In this document: positions 1 to 8,247 of the stretch, one piece after another | How the letters are laid out: every line of letters begins with the position of its first letter | Position numbering within the stretch: position 1 is the stretch's first letter | Origin: CAWCLK01 sp963796225 | GTDB taxonomy: Bacteria; Actinomycetota; Nitriliruptoria; Nitriliruptorales; Nitriliruptoraceae | Length of the DNA stretch: 64,000 nt | NCBI GenBank assembly: GCA_963796225.1 | Contig: CAWCLK010000030.1 | Location: 62,001-126,000 of the forward strand | Direction: 5' to 3' | The notes under the pieces: generated by a model | What the model saw: the letters and a program-made list of their open reading frames with translations, nothing else | Databases searched by the model: none | What the model was told of the DNA's origin: nothing | Made by a program: the position numbers and the translations under genes

Positions 1-231
1 GATGACGTGCTGGTGCGGGTCGGTGTTCGCGTCGTACCGGGTCACCGCTTCGTCCGGCAGGCGCAGCTGGAGGAGCTGCCCGTGTCGAACCAGCAGGTCC
101 AGCGTGCGGTAGACCGTCGCCACGCCGATGCCGGGTACCTCGGACTGCACCAGCCGCAGGACGTCGTCGGCGCAGGGGTGCGTGTCCGCCGCCTGGACGG
201 CGGCGAGCACGGCCTCGCGCTTGGGCGTCAT
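1..231 (-). CDS. Fur-family metalloregulator, N-terminal part (cut by window edge)
   Basis: Reading leftwards from ATG at 231, the protein begins MTPKREAVLAAVQAADTHPC and continues through the winged-helix signature GIGVATVYRTLDLLVRHGQL to a His-rich DPHQHVI at the window edge. This is the Fur DNA-binding domain running into the metal-binding hinge; the dimerisation half lies outside the window. Whether it senses iron, zinc, manganese or peroxide cannot be read from this half. In Fur proteins a helix (here PDDALR) normally precedes the start used, and that sequence is present upstream in frame, but no ATG, GTG or TTG introduces it, so the true start may lie further up or a base may be miscalled. 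A 21-bp palindrome lies about 80 bp upstream and is the probable autoregulatory operator. Confidence 0.85.
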   Translation of the reverse strand, partial: MTPKREAVLAAVQAADTHPCADDVLRLVQSEVPGIGVATVYRTLDLLVRHGQLLQLRLPDEAVTRYDANTDPHQHVI

Positions 232-310
232 GCGGAGGGCGTCGTCGGGTGCGTCGGCACCGATGGGGAGACTCCTGCACGCTGGGGTGGGACGAAGGAC
301 ATCAGCGGTG

Positions 311-331
311 TGAGAGTGATAATCACTCTCA
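311..331. promoter_or_regulatory. Fur/Zur-type palindromic operator
   Basis: Two perfect 10-bp arms, TGAGAGTGAT and ATCACTCTCA, flank a single A, giving a 21-bp palindrome with the TGATAATCA core typical of Fur-superfamily boxes. It sits between the leftward fur gene and the rightward receiver-domain gene at 493, so it could control either or both. Autoregulation of fur is the simplest reading. The metal specificity is not known. Confidence 0.6.
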
Positions 332-492
332 GCTTGAGCGTAGCGTGGCGGGTCGCCGACGTCACGGCACCGTGCCGTGGCCGATCGAGCGGGCCGGGCC
401 GCGCCGCCGTGGCGCGGTCATTGGCAGTGCGGGCCTGCCGGCGCGGTCGCAGTAGGCTCGCACCGACCTCACCGACCCGCGAGGAGACGACC

Positions 493-876
493 GTGCGCGT
501 GCTGATCGTGTCGCACGACCCGGACGAGCGACAGCGCGCGGCCAGTGCCCTGCACCTGCAGGACGACGTCGAGATCGTCGAGGCGGCCGGCGGTCCCGAG
601 GCGGGGCGGCTGCTGCGCGACGCCACGTTCGACGTCCTGGTCGTCGACGGGGACCTGCAGCCCAAGGGTGGGTTCTCGTGGCTGTACGAGCTGTACGAGC
701 AGGCCGAGCTGCACGGCACCCAGCGTCCTCCGGCGATCGTCATGACCGCACGTGAGCAGGACCAGTTCCTCGGGGCCTGGTCGCACGCGCAGGCCCTGGT
801 CCGCAAGCCCGTGGACGGCTTCGTGGTCGCCCGTGAGGTGGCCGAGCTGGCGGGGCGCACGCCCACCACGGCCTGA
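493..876 (+). CDS. Stand-alone receiver-domain protein
   Basis: A 127-residue protein that is essentially one CheY-like receiver domain. The acidic pocket (D9, D11), a phospho-acceptor candidate D52 in VVDGD, T85 in MTAR and K105 in RKPVD are all present, so phosphorylation looks possible. It has no output domain. GTG at 493 is chosen because GAGGAG stands about eight bases upstream; the open frame extends further left but without family similarity. The gene faces, tail to tail, a second receiver-containing regulator (886-1638). The two may belong to one signalling circuit, though no kinase is visible nearby. Confidence 0.75.
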   Translation: MRVLIVSHDPDERQRAASALHLQDDVEIVEAAGGPEAGRLLRDATFDVLVVDGDLQPKGGFSWLYELYEQAELHGTQRPPAIVMTAREQDQFLGAWSHAQALVRKPVDGFVVAREVAELAGRTPTTA

Positions 877-885
877 CGGCGACGC

Positions 886-1638
886 TCAGCGGGCCAGCAG
901 GCGCCGCGTGACCTCGGCGACGTCGTCGGGGTCGACCCCGAGTCGACGGGCGATCCGCTTGCGCACCGCGTAGACGTTGGACCGTGAGACGCCCAGCTCG
1001 GTGGCGATCTGACGTGCCCCGACCCCGTCGGCGAGCTGCTCGGCGACGTGGCGCTGCTGCTCGGTCAGCTCGTCGAGCAGGGCGGGGTCGATGGTCGCCC
1101 CCGCGTCGTCCTGCTCGCCCTCGCTCGCCCGATGGCGTTCGAGCCCGGAGAAGTGCACCCGCGGGCCCTCGCCCGTGCGCCCCGAGTCGAGCTCGGCCAG
1201 CCGCTGGAGCAGCTTGCGGGTCCGGTCACGGCGATCCTGCAGCTCGGCCTCGTCCGGCGGCTGCAGGGCGTCGCTGACGGTGCCGATCAGGGTCCGCATC
1301 TCGAAGGGCTTCGTGACGTAGCGGACCGCTCCCTGCAGGTGCCCGCGGATCAGGTCGCGTTCCTCCGACAGGGCGGTCAGCATGATCACCGGGATGTCGC
1401 GGGTGTGGGTGTCCTCCTTGAGCTGGCGGAGCACCTGCCACCCGTCGAGCACCGGCATCATCACGTCGAGAAGCACCAGGTCCGGGGGGTCCTGCGCAAC
1501 CCGGTCCAGGGCGGCCCGTCCGTCCCCGACGGCCTGGACCTCGAGGCCGGCCAGCTGCAGGTTCAGCTCGACGAGTGACCGCAGGTCGTCCTCGTCCTCG
1601 ACGACCAGCACCCGCCCACGTGTCTCGTCCGGCTCCAC
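886..1638 (-). CDS. Response regulator with C-terminal helix-turn-helix
   Basis: A 250-residue protein. Residues 9-125 form a receiver domain with the acidic pair in VVEDEDD, phospho-acceptor D58 in LLDVMMP, a Thr/Ser-containing LTAL and K110 in TKPF. A charged linker (about 130-180) leads to a C-terminal HTH around residues 185-240 (LTEQQRHVAEQLADGVGARQIATELGVSRSNVYAVRKRI), which resembles LuxR or sigma-region-4 folds rather than OmpR-type winged helices. GTG 1638 places the receiver close to the N-terminus; earlier in-frame starts would add a low-complexity leader. Targets are unknown. No histidine kinase is adjacent, so it is an orphan regulator in this window. Confidence 0.8.
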   Translation of the reverse strand: MEPDETRGRVLVVEDEDDLRSLVELNLQLAGLEVQAVGDGRAALDRVAQDPPDLVLLDVMMPVLDGWQVLRQLKEDTHTRDIPVIMLTALSEERDLIRGHLQGAVRYVTKPFEMRTLIGTVSDALQPPDEAELQDRRDRTRKLLQRLAELDSGRTGEGPRVHFSGLERHRASEGEQDDAGATIDPALLDELTEQQRHVAEQLADGVGARQIATELGVSRSNVYAVRKRIARRLGVDPDDVAEVTRRLLAR

Positions 1639-1768
1639 CGATGCCCTGTCACCCTGTGCATGCCCGCGGAGGGTACTTCGTGCACTCAGCCGTGCGCAGC
1701 ATCTCGGGGGCGGCGTCACGCCTCGCGGCCACTAGCGTCCCTGCCCACCGCGACGCGAGGACCTTCAC

Positions 1769-2799
1769 GTGACGGCGATCGACTGGCCCCGGGTGCTGGC
1801 CGCCGTGGTCGGCGGCACCGACCTGGACGAGGACACGGCCGCCGCGGTCATGGACGACATCATGGGCGGCGAGGTCGACCCGGCCCGCACCGCCGCGCTG
1901 CTGGCGGGCCTGCGGGCCAAGGGCGAGGGCGCCGCCGAGATCGCCGGGTTCGTCCGGGCGATGCTGGCCCACGTCGTGCCCATCGACCTCGAGGGTCCAC
2001 TGCTGGACACCTGCGGGACCGGCGGGGACGGCGCCGACACCTTCAACGTGTCGACGGTCACCGCCCTCGTCGGTCGCGGCAGCCGGGGTGCGCGGTCGCC
2101 AAGCACGGCAACCGCTCGGCGTCGTCGCGCTGCGGGTCCGCCGACCTGCTCGAGGCGTGGGGCGTCGCCATCGACCTCCCACCCGCCGCGGTGGCCACCT
2201 GCGTGCGCGAGCTCGGGATCGGGTTCCTGTTCGCCCGCACCTTCCACCCCGCCATGCGCCACGTCGGCCCCATCCGGGCCTCGCTCGGCATCCGCACGGT
2301 GTTCAACGTGCTCGGGCCGCTGTCCAACCCGGCCGGGGCCGCCCACCAGATCGTCGGGGTGTCAGATGTCCGCCTGGCTCCGGTCATGGCCGACGCGCTG
2401 GCCCGGCTGGGCAAGCACCACGCACTGGTGTTCTGCGGCACCGACGGGCTGGACGAGCTGACCACCACCGGGCCGTCCCGGATGTGGGAGGTCCGTGACG
2501 GCCAGGTGACCGCGTCGACCTTCGACCCCCGCGACGTCGGCATCGAGCAGGCCGTGCTCGCCGACCTGCAGGGCGGCGAGGTGGCGCGCAACGTCGAGAT
2601 CGCCGACGCGGTCCTGGGCGGGGCCCCCGGGGCGCCGGCCGACATGGTGGCGCTCAACGCCGGGGCGGCCCTGTACGCCGCGGACGTCGTGGACTCGATC
2701 GGTGACGGGGTGGTCCGGGCACGCGAGGTGCTGGCCAGCGGCGACGCGGCCCGGTTGCGGGACCGCTGGGTCGCGCGCAGCCGCGAGCTGGCGGGCTGA
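1769..2799 (+). CDS. trpD: Anthranilate phosphoribosyltransferase (reading frame broken twice)
   Basis: TrpD transfers phosphoribose from PRPP to anthranilate in tryptophan synthesis. The N-terminal helical bundle (from GTG 1769) and the PRPP loop LLDTCGTGGDGADTFNVST are clear. After this the frame fails: an extra G near 2072 and another near 2094 must be removed to give VVAAAGVRVAKHGNRSASS, the family's next conserved block. From there the protein reads cleanly through GFLFA, MRHVGPIRASLGIRTVFNVLGPLSNPA and ends at 2799. Corrected length is about 342 residues, normal for TrpD. No other trp genes are adjacent. Taken literally the gene is disrupted; given the window-wide pattern I think it is intact in the organism. 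Confidence 0.85.
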
Positions 2800-2804
2800 C
2801 GGCT

Positions 2805-3204
2805 ATGGCCGGCGAGCACCGCATCGACCCGGACGCGCGGCCGTACGACCCGGCCTCGACTCGCGCCCAAGCCCACCGTCGAGCCCGGTGACTTCTTCGC
2901 CATCGACATGCGGGTCGGCGTCGTCGTCGAGGTCGAGGACTTCCCCGAGGCCCGCAAGCCCGCCTGGAAGCTCGCCGTGGACTTCGGGCCCGTGCTGGGC
3001 GTGCGGTGGACCAGCGCGCAGGTGACCAACTACGCGCGCGACGCGCTGGTCGGACGGCGCGTGGTCGGGGCGATGAACCTCGGCACGCGGCGGATCGCCG
3101 GGTTCCGCAGCGAGTTCCTGGTCCTCGGCGGCCTGCAGCCCGACGGGACCGTCCACCTGCTGGGCGTCGACGACGACCTCCCGCTGGGGGCCCCGGTGGG
3201 CTGA
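2805..3204 (+). CDS. tRNA-binding-domain protein, CsaA-like (one frameshift)
   Basis: The segment from about 2862 reads LAPKPTVEPGDFFAIDMRVGVVVEVEDFPEARKP and continues with WKLAVDFGP, SAQVTNY and GFRSEFLVLGG. These are the signature blocks of CsaA-type OB-fold tRNA-binding proteins (about 110 residues), thought to act as tRNA-binding or export chaperones. An N-terminal stretch from ATG 2805 joins this frame if one base near 2856 is removed; alternatively translation starts internally, for example at ATG 2908, which would cut off the first strand. The gene follows trpD by a few bases and probably shares its transcript. The family assignment is firm; the exact start is not. Confidence 0.75.
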
Positions 3205-3251
3205 TGGTCCGAACTGGACCACCGCTCCACCGGGCCCGGTGGCGTAGGGGT

Positions 3252-5039
3252 TCACGCCGAGCGGACGGCGGCGACCTTGGCGTCGCCCAGCAGCAGCCGG
3301 TCGCGCCGCAGCTGGCGGCCGAGCCGGCGGGATTCCGCCAGCGCCTCGGCCAGCACGCGGCCGCCGGGCACGGGGGAGGCGGCGACGCCGTCGACGACCA
3401 GGAGGCGCACGGGACCGTCGTCCAGCCAGCCGAGCAGCAGCTCGACCTCCTCGACCTCGGCGGGGCCGGGCGGTCCGGCCGCGACCGTGGTCCCGGCCGA
3501 CGCGGCGCGCAGGCGGTCGACCAGCTCGCGGTCGCCGCAGCCGCGCGGACGGACCAGCGTGGCGGTGACGCGTCCGCGGACGGCTCGGACCGCCTCGCCG
3601 TCGTCGCCGGGCCGCACCAGCACGAGCTCGTCGACGGCGCCGATCCACGCCAGGCGACGGGCCCGGGCAAGCGTGCGGGCCACCAGGTGCAGCCGCCCGC
3701 GCGCGACGGCGGCGTCCTCGTACCTGCCGTCGGCGGCCAGGTCCCGCATCCGGTCGCGCAGGCGCGAGAGCAGCGGGGCGGGGTCGCCGGCCAACCAGCC
3801 ACCGACCTCGTCGGCCAGTGCGGCGTAGTCCTCGCGCGTGACCGACCCGTCGCAGGGGCTGGCGCAGCGGCCGAGCTCCTTCAGCACGCAGGTGGGATGG
3901 TCCTGTGCGATCCGCAGCCGGGTCGTGCACCGCCGCAGCGTGGACACCTCGTGGACGGCGTCGACGAACCGCTCGGCCGTGCGTCGCGTGCCGACCGACG
4001 TCACGTAGGTCGCGCGGTCCTCGCGGACGGCGGTGACCACCGACAGGCGGGGGAACGCCTCGTGCGTGAGCTTGAGGTGGACCTGGCGTTCGGGCAGCTT
4101 GGAGCGCCGGTTGTAGCGGGGCCGGTGGGTGCGGATCTCGCGCAGCTCGCGGACGCCGGCCTCCAGCGCCGTCGGCGTGACCGTCCAGTCGACCGTGGTG
4201 GTGTCGCGCACCAGGTCGGCGACACGCCGGCGCCGGTCCCCGCCGAAGTAGCGGCGCAACCGCGTGCGCAGGTCGCGGCTGGTGCCCACGTACAGCACCT
4301 CGCCCCGCTCGTCGCGGAAGCGGTAGACGCCCGGCGCGGACGGGGCGTCGCGAACCAGGTCGATCTTGCGGTAGGCGCGGTCGGAGGTGGAGGTGGCGTA
4401 GGCCTGCAGCTCCTCCAGCGTCGTCGCGCCGAGACTGCCGGCGCGTTCGAGCAGGTGGTGGAGCACGTCCAGGGTCGCGCGGGCGTCGGGCAGGGCGCGG
4501 TGCTCGGGCACGGTCCGTGACCGCACGTGGGCGGCCAGCGTGGACAGCCGGCAGTTGCGTACCTCGTCGCGCAGGATCCGCCGCGCGACGGCCGCGGTGT
4601 CGACCACCGGCAGCGCCAGCGGGGGATAGGCGTGGCGTTCCAGCGCCGCCGCGAGGAAGCGCGTGTCGAAGCTGGCGTTGTGGGCGACCAGCACCGTGCC
4701 GCGCAGGAACTCGACGAGCGCGGGCAGCACCGCCTCCAGCGGCGGGCGGGCCGCGACCATGTGGTCGGTGATGCCGGTCACGGCGGCCACGGCGGCGGGG
4801 ACCGACCGGCCGGGGTTGACCAGCGTGGCGAACTCGCCCAGGACCTCGCCGCCCCGCGACTTGACCACCCCCACCTCGGTGATCCGGTCGTCGACCGGGG
4901 ACAGCCCGGTGGTCTCGAGGTCGAGCACGGCGAAGGTCACGTCGATCAGGGGCGTGGACAGGTCGTCGAAGCTGGCCTGGACCGGCTGGGTGAGCACGGA
5001 CGCCGTCGCGTCACGTCCCGGCGGGTGGACCCGGCGCAC
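3252..5039 (-). CDS. DEDDh exonuclease fused to a UvrC-type GIY-YIG nuclease
   Basis: A 595-residue two-enzyme protein. Residues about 30-195 are a DnaQ-like 3'-5' exonuclease with DLETTG (Exo I), HNASFDTRFL (Exo II) and EHRALPDA (Exo III with the catalytic His). From about residue 240, APGVYRFRDERGEVLYVGTSRDLRTRLRRYF is the UvrC GIY-YIG nuclease core, followed by a UvrC-like Cys region (CVLKELGRCASPCDGSV) and a degenerate UvrBC/RNase-H-like tail. This architecture is known in actinobacteria (mycobacterial Rv2191 type) and is thought to act in alternative nucleotide excision repair. GTG 5039 is supported by AAGGAG seven bases upstream. A LexA-type box overlaps the promoter, so it is probably SOS-inducible. 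Confidence 0.88.
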   Translation of the reverse strand: MRRVHPPGRDATASVLTQPVQASFDDLSTPLIDVTFAVLDLETTGLSPVDDRITEVGVVKSRGGEVLGEFATLVNPGRSVPAAVAAVTGITDHMVAARPPLEAVLPALVEFLRGTVLVAHNASFDTRFLAAALERHAYPPLALPVVDTAAVARRILRDEVRNCRLSTLAAHVRSRTVPEHRALPDARATLDVLHHLLERAGSLGATTLEELQAYATSTSDRAYRKIDLVRDAPSAPGVYRFRDERGEVLYVGTSRDLRTRLRRYFGGDRRRRVADLVRDTTTVDWTVTPTALEAGVRELREIRTHRPRYNRRSKLPERQVHLKLTHEAFPRLSVVTAVREDRATYVTSVGTRRTAERFVDAVHEVSTLRRCTTRLRIAQDHPTCVLKELGRCASPCDGSVTREDYAALADEVGGWLAGDPAPLLSRLRDRMRDLAADGRYEDAAVARGRLHLVARTLARARRLAWIGAVDELVLVRPGDDGEAVRAVRGRVTATLVRPRGCGDRELVDRLRAASAGTTVAAGPPGPAEVEEVELLLGWLDDGPVRLLVVDGVAASPVPGGRVLAEALAESRRLGRQLRRDRLLLGDAKVAAVRSA

Positions 5040-5068
5040 GAGGGCTCCTTCACGGGGACCGAAGGGGA

Positions 5069-5084
5069 TCGAACAGGTGTTCGT
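5069..5084 (-). promoter_or_regulatory. LexA/SOS box upstream of the DEDDh-GIY-YIG nuclease gene
   Basis: The sequence TCGAAC-AGGT-GTTCGT matches the Gram-positive/actinobacterial SOS box consensus TCGAAC-N4-GTTCGA at all but the last base. It lies 30-45 bp upstream of the nuclease start at 5039, a normal operator position. It directly supports DNA-damage control of that gene. LexA itself is not in the window. Confidence 0.7.
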
Positions 5085-5180
5085 GACGCACGTTGTAGCA
5101 GCCCCCTGCGACCACACCGGTGCGGGGTGGTCCTCGCCATCGGCGCGGCGGGGCGGAGCGGCCATCGAGGTGCAGCCGGC

Positions 5181-5268
5181 CGCCGTGCCCGTCGTGCCTA
5201 CCTCACGCCACCTCGTGCACGGCGCGCCGTGCCGGTCGTGCCTGCCTCAGGCCACCTCGTGCACGGCG
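5181..5268. repeat. 44-bp tandem duplication covering the 3' end of whiB
   Basis: Two adjacent 44-bp units, 5181-5224 and 5225-5268, differ at only a few positions. The right unit holds the last codons and stop of whiB; the left unit repeats them, so an identical AVHEVA-stop peptide tail is encoded again just downstream. It looks like a recent local duplication with no effect on the WhiB protein. Confidence 0.85.
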
Positions 5269-5522
5269 CGGCGGTGGTCGCGGATCAGTGGGCGGCGTTC
5301 GCGTTCGGTGGTGCCGCCCCAGATGCCGTGCCACTGCTCGTGCTGCACGGCGAAGCGCAGGCACGCGTCGCGCACCGGGCACGGCCGGCACAGCGACACC
5401 GCACGGCGTTCGGCTTCGTCCGTCGCCGGGAAGAACCACGCCGTCGGCACCTCGCGGCAGGCGGCGTCGTCGACCCAGGGGCCGGCGATGGCCCGGACGG
5501 TCGGTCGATGGTGTGCTCCCAC
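5247..5522 (-). CDS. WhiB-family iron-sulfur transcription factor
   Basis: A 91-residue protein with the four cluster-binding cysteines C22, C45, C48 and C54 (DAACRE, then CRPCPVRDAC), the GIWGG turn at residues 66-70 and a basic tail (ERERRPLIRDHRR). WhiB proteins hold an O2/NO-sensitive [4Fe-4S] cluster and bind the primary sigma factor; they occur only in actinobacteria and their phages. GTG 5522 gives the usual length, although the frame remains open further upstream. The gene is divergent from the TetR gene at 5717, so the shared 195-bp gap holds both promoters. Which WhiB subgroup it belongs to is not clear. Confidence 0.9.
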   Translation of the reverse strand: MGAHHRPTVRAIAGPWVDDAACREVPTAWFFPATDEAERRAVSLCRPCPVRDACLRFAVQHEQWHGIWGGTTERERRPLIRDHRRAVHEVA

Positions 5523-5716
5523 GCTGCTCGTTCCCCGTCGCTCGTCGATCTCGCGGTGACACGGCCCGGGCAGGAAACGAGTGGGGGAAGGCCCTGGGTT
5601 CCGCGGCCCTCGAGCCGTGCGGCGTGCGAACGTCGGCGAGCGCCGCACGTGGCCACGGACGAGGCGAGCATGGCAGTAGCGTGCTCCTCCCACGCTTCCC
5701 GGACCGCGAGTCGCAC

Positions 5717-6304
5717 GTGCCCGACGCCCCCGGTCGTCCCTCACGCCGTGACGACCTGCTGGCCGCTGCGGCCCGTCGATTCGTGGAGACGGGGCTGCGC
5801 AAGACCACGATGGAGGACATCGCCCGCGAGGCGGGGGCCGGCAAGGCGACGCTCTACCGCCACTTCTCCAACAAGTCCGACCTCATCGACGCCCTGCTCG
5901 TGTCCGAGGGCGAACGCCTGCGCCGCCGGTTGACGCGCGCCTACGACGCGCGGGACGGCGTGCTGCCGGGGATCGAGGACGCGTTCCTGACCGGGCTGCA
6001 GTTCCTCGTCGAGCACCCGGTCCTGACACGTGGTCGCGACGAGGAGCCGGCGATGCTGCTCGAACGCGTGGCTGCGCACCGGGGGCCGCTGGTCGAGGCC
6101 GCGCTCGACTGGTTCGCCGGTGTCATCGCCGAGGGCGTGGCCACCGGCGAGATCCGCCCCGTCGAACCGCGGTGGGCCGCCGAGGTGCTGGTGCGCCTCA
6201 TGCTGTCGTGGTTCGCGTTCCCGCCGATGGCGATCCCCGTGCACGACCCGGAGCAGGCACGCGTGTTCGCCCACGTCCTCATCGCCGAGGGCCTGGCCGC
6301 CTGA
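5717..6304 (+). CDS. TetR-family transcriptional regulator
   Basis: A 195-residue protein with a classical TetR helix-turn-helix at residues 10-55 (LLAAAARRFVETGLRKTTMEDIAREAGAGKATLYRHFSNKSDLIDALL) and an all-helical ligand domain after it. GTG 5717 puts the HTH at the usual distance from the N-terminus. It is divergent from whiB and convergent with mutM. Neighbouring genes give no hint of the ligand. It is not adjacent to the lipid-catabolic genes far to the right, and nothing in its sequence shows that it is the regulator of the CTGAC palindromes found there. Confidence 0.85.
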   Translation: MPDAPGRPSRRDDLLAAAARRFVETGLRKTTMEDIAREAGAGKATLYRHFSNKSDLIDALLVSEGERLRRRLTRAYDARDGVLPGIEDAFLTGLQFLVEHPVLTRGRDEEPAMLLERVAAHRGPLVEAALDWFAGVIAEGVATGEIRPVEPRWAAEVLVRLMLSWFAFPPMAIPVHDPEQARVFAHVLIAEGLAA

Positions 6305-6341
6305 CGGCCCCGCCCCGCCGCCGCGTCGAGCCCCGGCGCGT

Positions 6342-6386
6342 CGAGTGTGCTGCTCACTCGGAATGCTTGAGCCACGAGCACACTCG
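6342..6386. terminator. Bidirectional hairpin between tetR and mutM
   Basis: Arms CGAGTGTGCT (6342-6351) and AGCACACTCG (6377-6386) are perfectly complementary, and a second inner pair, GCTCA and TGAGC, extends the stem. It lies between the stop codons of two convergent genes, the expected place for a shared factor-independent terminator. There is no long T-run. Confidence 0.6.
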
Positions 6387-6401
6387 AGTGCTGCTGGGCG
6401 G

Positions 6402-7259
6402 TCAGGGGCGTTGGCAGCGGGGGCAGTAGGTCGTGCCGCGCTGGGCCACGACCGTCTTGCGCATCGGGGTGCCGCACCGCTGGCAGGGGCGGCCCTCCTG
6501 CCCGTAGGCGGCCAGGAAGTCCGCGTTGCGCCCCGACTGTCCGTTGACCATCTGGTAGTCGCGGAACGTCGTGCCCTCCCGCTCGATGGCGCCGGCGATC
6601 ACCTCGCGCACCGCGGCGTGCAGCGCACGGGCCCGTGCCCGCCCGACCCGGCGGGAGGCCGGGTGGATGCGTGCCCGCCACAGGGCCTCGTCCGCGTAGA
6701 TGTTCCCGACCCCTGCGACCAGGCGTTGGCCGAGCAGGGCAGCCTTGACCGTCGACGTCGTGGCCGCCAGCGCGGCCGCGAACCGGTCGGCGTCGAAGGC
6801 GTCCGACAGGGGCTCCGGCCCGAGCGTGACGAGTGTCGGGACCACGCCCTCGTACCGCCCCGCCGGCACCACCGACACCCGCCCGAAGCGGCGTGGGTCG
6901 CGGAAGACCAGGTCGGTGCCGTCGTCGAGGACGAAGCGGGCGCGGACGTGGCGTGCGGCCTCGCTCGTCGGCGTGTGGTCGCCCGTCGAGGGTTCGAACC
7001 GGAACGAGCCGGTCATGCCCAGGTGGAGGACGAGCTCGAGCGGGGCGTCGGCCACGTCCACGTCCGGGCCGGGCAGCAGCGGGCACACCAGGTACTTGCC
7101 CCGGCGCCCCACCGCCCCGACGACCAGCCCCTCGACCAGCCCGACGTCGGAGAAGCGCTGCTGCGGGTGGGGGTCCCACCACACGGCGACGACGCGTCGC
7201 CCCGCCAGCGCGGGCGCCAGCTGGCGGCGGACGGATTCGACCTCGGGGAGCTCGGGCAC
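6402..7259 (-). CDS. mutM: Formamidopyrimidine-DNA glycosylase (MutM/Fpg)
   Basis: A 285-residue bifunctional glycosylase/AP lyase that removes 8-oxoguanine and related lesions. It begins MPELPEVE, giving the catalytic P1/E2 pair after Met removal, has the conserved LGMTGSF and FRDPRRFGR segments, the helix-two-turn-helix VAGVGNIYADEALWRARIHP, and a C-terminal zinc finger with two Cys pairs (CQRCG, CPRC). Length and order are standard. It is read leftwards and is divergent from the DUF309 gene at 7313; no partner genes are obvious. Confidence 0.95.
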   Translation of the reverse strand: MPELPEVESVRRQLAPALAGRRVVAVWWDPHPQQRFSDVGLVEGLVVGAVGRRGKYLVCPLLPGPDVDVADAPLELVLHLGMTGSFRFEPSTGDHTPTSEAARHVRARFVLDDGTDLVFRDPRRFGRVSVVPAGRYEGVVPTLVTLGPEPLSDAFDADRFAAALAATTSTVKAALLGQRLVAGVGNIYADEALWRARIHPASRRVGRARARALHAAVREVIAGAIEREGTTFRDYQMVNGQSGRNADFLAAYGQEGRPCQRCGTPMRKTVVAQRGTTYCPRCQRP

Positions 7260-7312
7260 GGCCGGGGAAGGTACTGGCGGGGCGTCGTTACGATGCGGGC
7301 GAGGAGGCCCAT

Positions 7313-7909
7313 GTGCCAGATCGCGACCGCAACGAGCTCGGGGCGCCCGAGAACGCCCGTCCGCGCGACCGGACGGGGCGCCCCCTGCCGTACGACACCA
7401 CCCGGACCGACCTGGCCGAGGAGTGGGAGGTCGAGACGGTCGAGGAGGCGCTCGCGGCGGGGCGGTGGCTGTGGGACGAGGAGCGCTACTTCGAGGCCCA
7501 CGAGTGCCTCGAGCACGTGTGGCACCACGCCCCGGCCGACGATCGGGCGTTCTGGCAGGGCGTGATCCAGGTCGCGGTGGCGTGCGTCCACCACCAGCGG
7601 GACAACGCCCGCGGGGTGGCTGCGACGTGTCGCAAGGCCCTGGCCAACCTCGCCGACGCCCCGAGCGTGCACCACGGCATCGACGTGGACCAGCTGCGCA
7701 CCTTCTGCGAGGGCGTGGCCGACGTCATGGACCGGACCGGCGAGTGCGTCCCCGTGGGCTACCCCGAGCTGCCCACCATGGACGACGGGCCGTGGTTCAC
7801 CGAACAGGCGCGCCGGACGCCGCTGACCCGCGAACCCGCCTGGCGCGCCGCGGCCCGCCAGCGCCGTGCATCGACCAACGGGAGCCCTCCCGGCTCCTCC
7901 GACGACTGA
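7313..7909 (+). CDS. DUF309-family protein
   Basis: A 198-residue protein whose central part (about 45-115) contains LWDEERYFEAHECLEHVWHHAPADDRAFWQGVIQVAVACVHHQR, the YFEAHE-LE-W pattern of the DUF309 family, a small helical fold with conserved His/Glu that may bind metal. No biochemical role is known. GTG 7313 is preceded by GAGGAGG at good spacing. The C-terminal 60 residues are poorly conserved and Ser/Arg-rich. Next comes a zinc-ribbon gene 18 bp downstream, probably in the same transcript. Confidence 0.8.
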   Translation: MPDRDRNELGAPENARPRDRTGRPLPYDTTRTDLAEEWEVETVEEALAAGRWLWDEERYFEAHECLEHVWHHAPADDRAFWQGVIQVAVACVHHQRDNARGVAATCRKALANLADAPSVHHGIDVDQLRTFCEGVADVMDRTGECVPVGYPELPTMDDGPWFTEQARRTPLTREPAWRAAARQRRASTNGSPPGSSDD

Positions 7910-7927
7910 CCGACCAGGATCTCCCAC

Positions 7928-8182
7928 GTGACCGACCCCGCCGACCTCGCCCTGGGCCTCGGCCCCGACCACCGATTCCGCTGCACCGCCTGCGGCAACG
8001 TGACGCGCTTCGACGTCGTGTCGACCTCCCGCGTGCGGGCCTACCACCACTTCGACCTCGGCGGCGAGCGCCGGGTCGAGGACGAGGACGTGCTCGCCCT
8101 CGACGTCGAGTCGGTCACCTGCCGGTGGTGCCACCGCGACGACGCCATCGTGGTCGAGGCCGCACCCGTGGCGGAGGCGTGA
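7928..8182 (+). CDS. Small zinc-ribbon protein
   Basis: An 84-residue soluble protein with two Cys pairs, CTACGN near residue 20 and CRWCHRDD near residue 64, which can form one zinc ribbon. The region between is a beta-rich segment (RFDVVSTSRVRAYHHFDLGGER). I recognise it only as a conserved small actinobacterial type, with no function. GTG 7928 follows the DUF309 stop by 18 bp. Confidence 0.65.
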   Translation: MTDPADLALGLGPDHRFRCTACGNVTRFDVVSTSRVRAYHHFDLGGERRVEDEDVLALDVESVTCRWCHRDDAIVVEAAPVAEA

Positions 8183-8247
8183 GGACGGCCGACCGCACCT
8201 CGGCCTTCCCGGCCCGGCCGGCGTCCTCGAGCGCTACCGTGGTCGAC

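Noticed and set aside
5717..6304. This TetR as the regulator of the CTGAC or KstR sites
   Set aside because: It is 25 kb from the nearest site, has no such site in its own promoter region, and its HTH does not resemble KstR.
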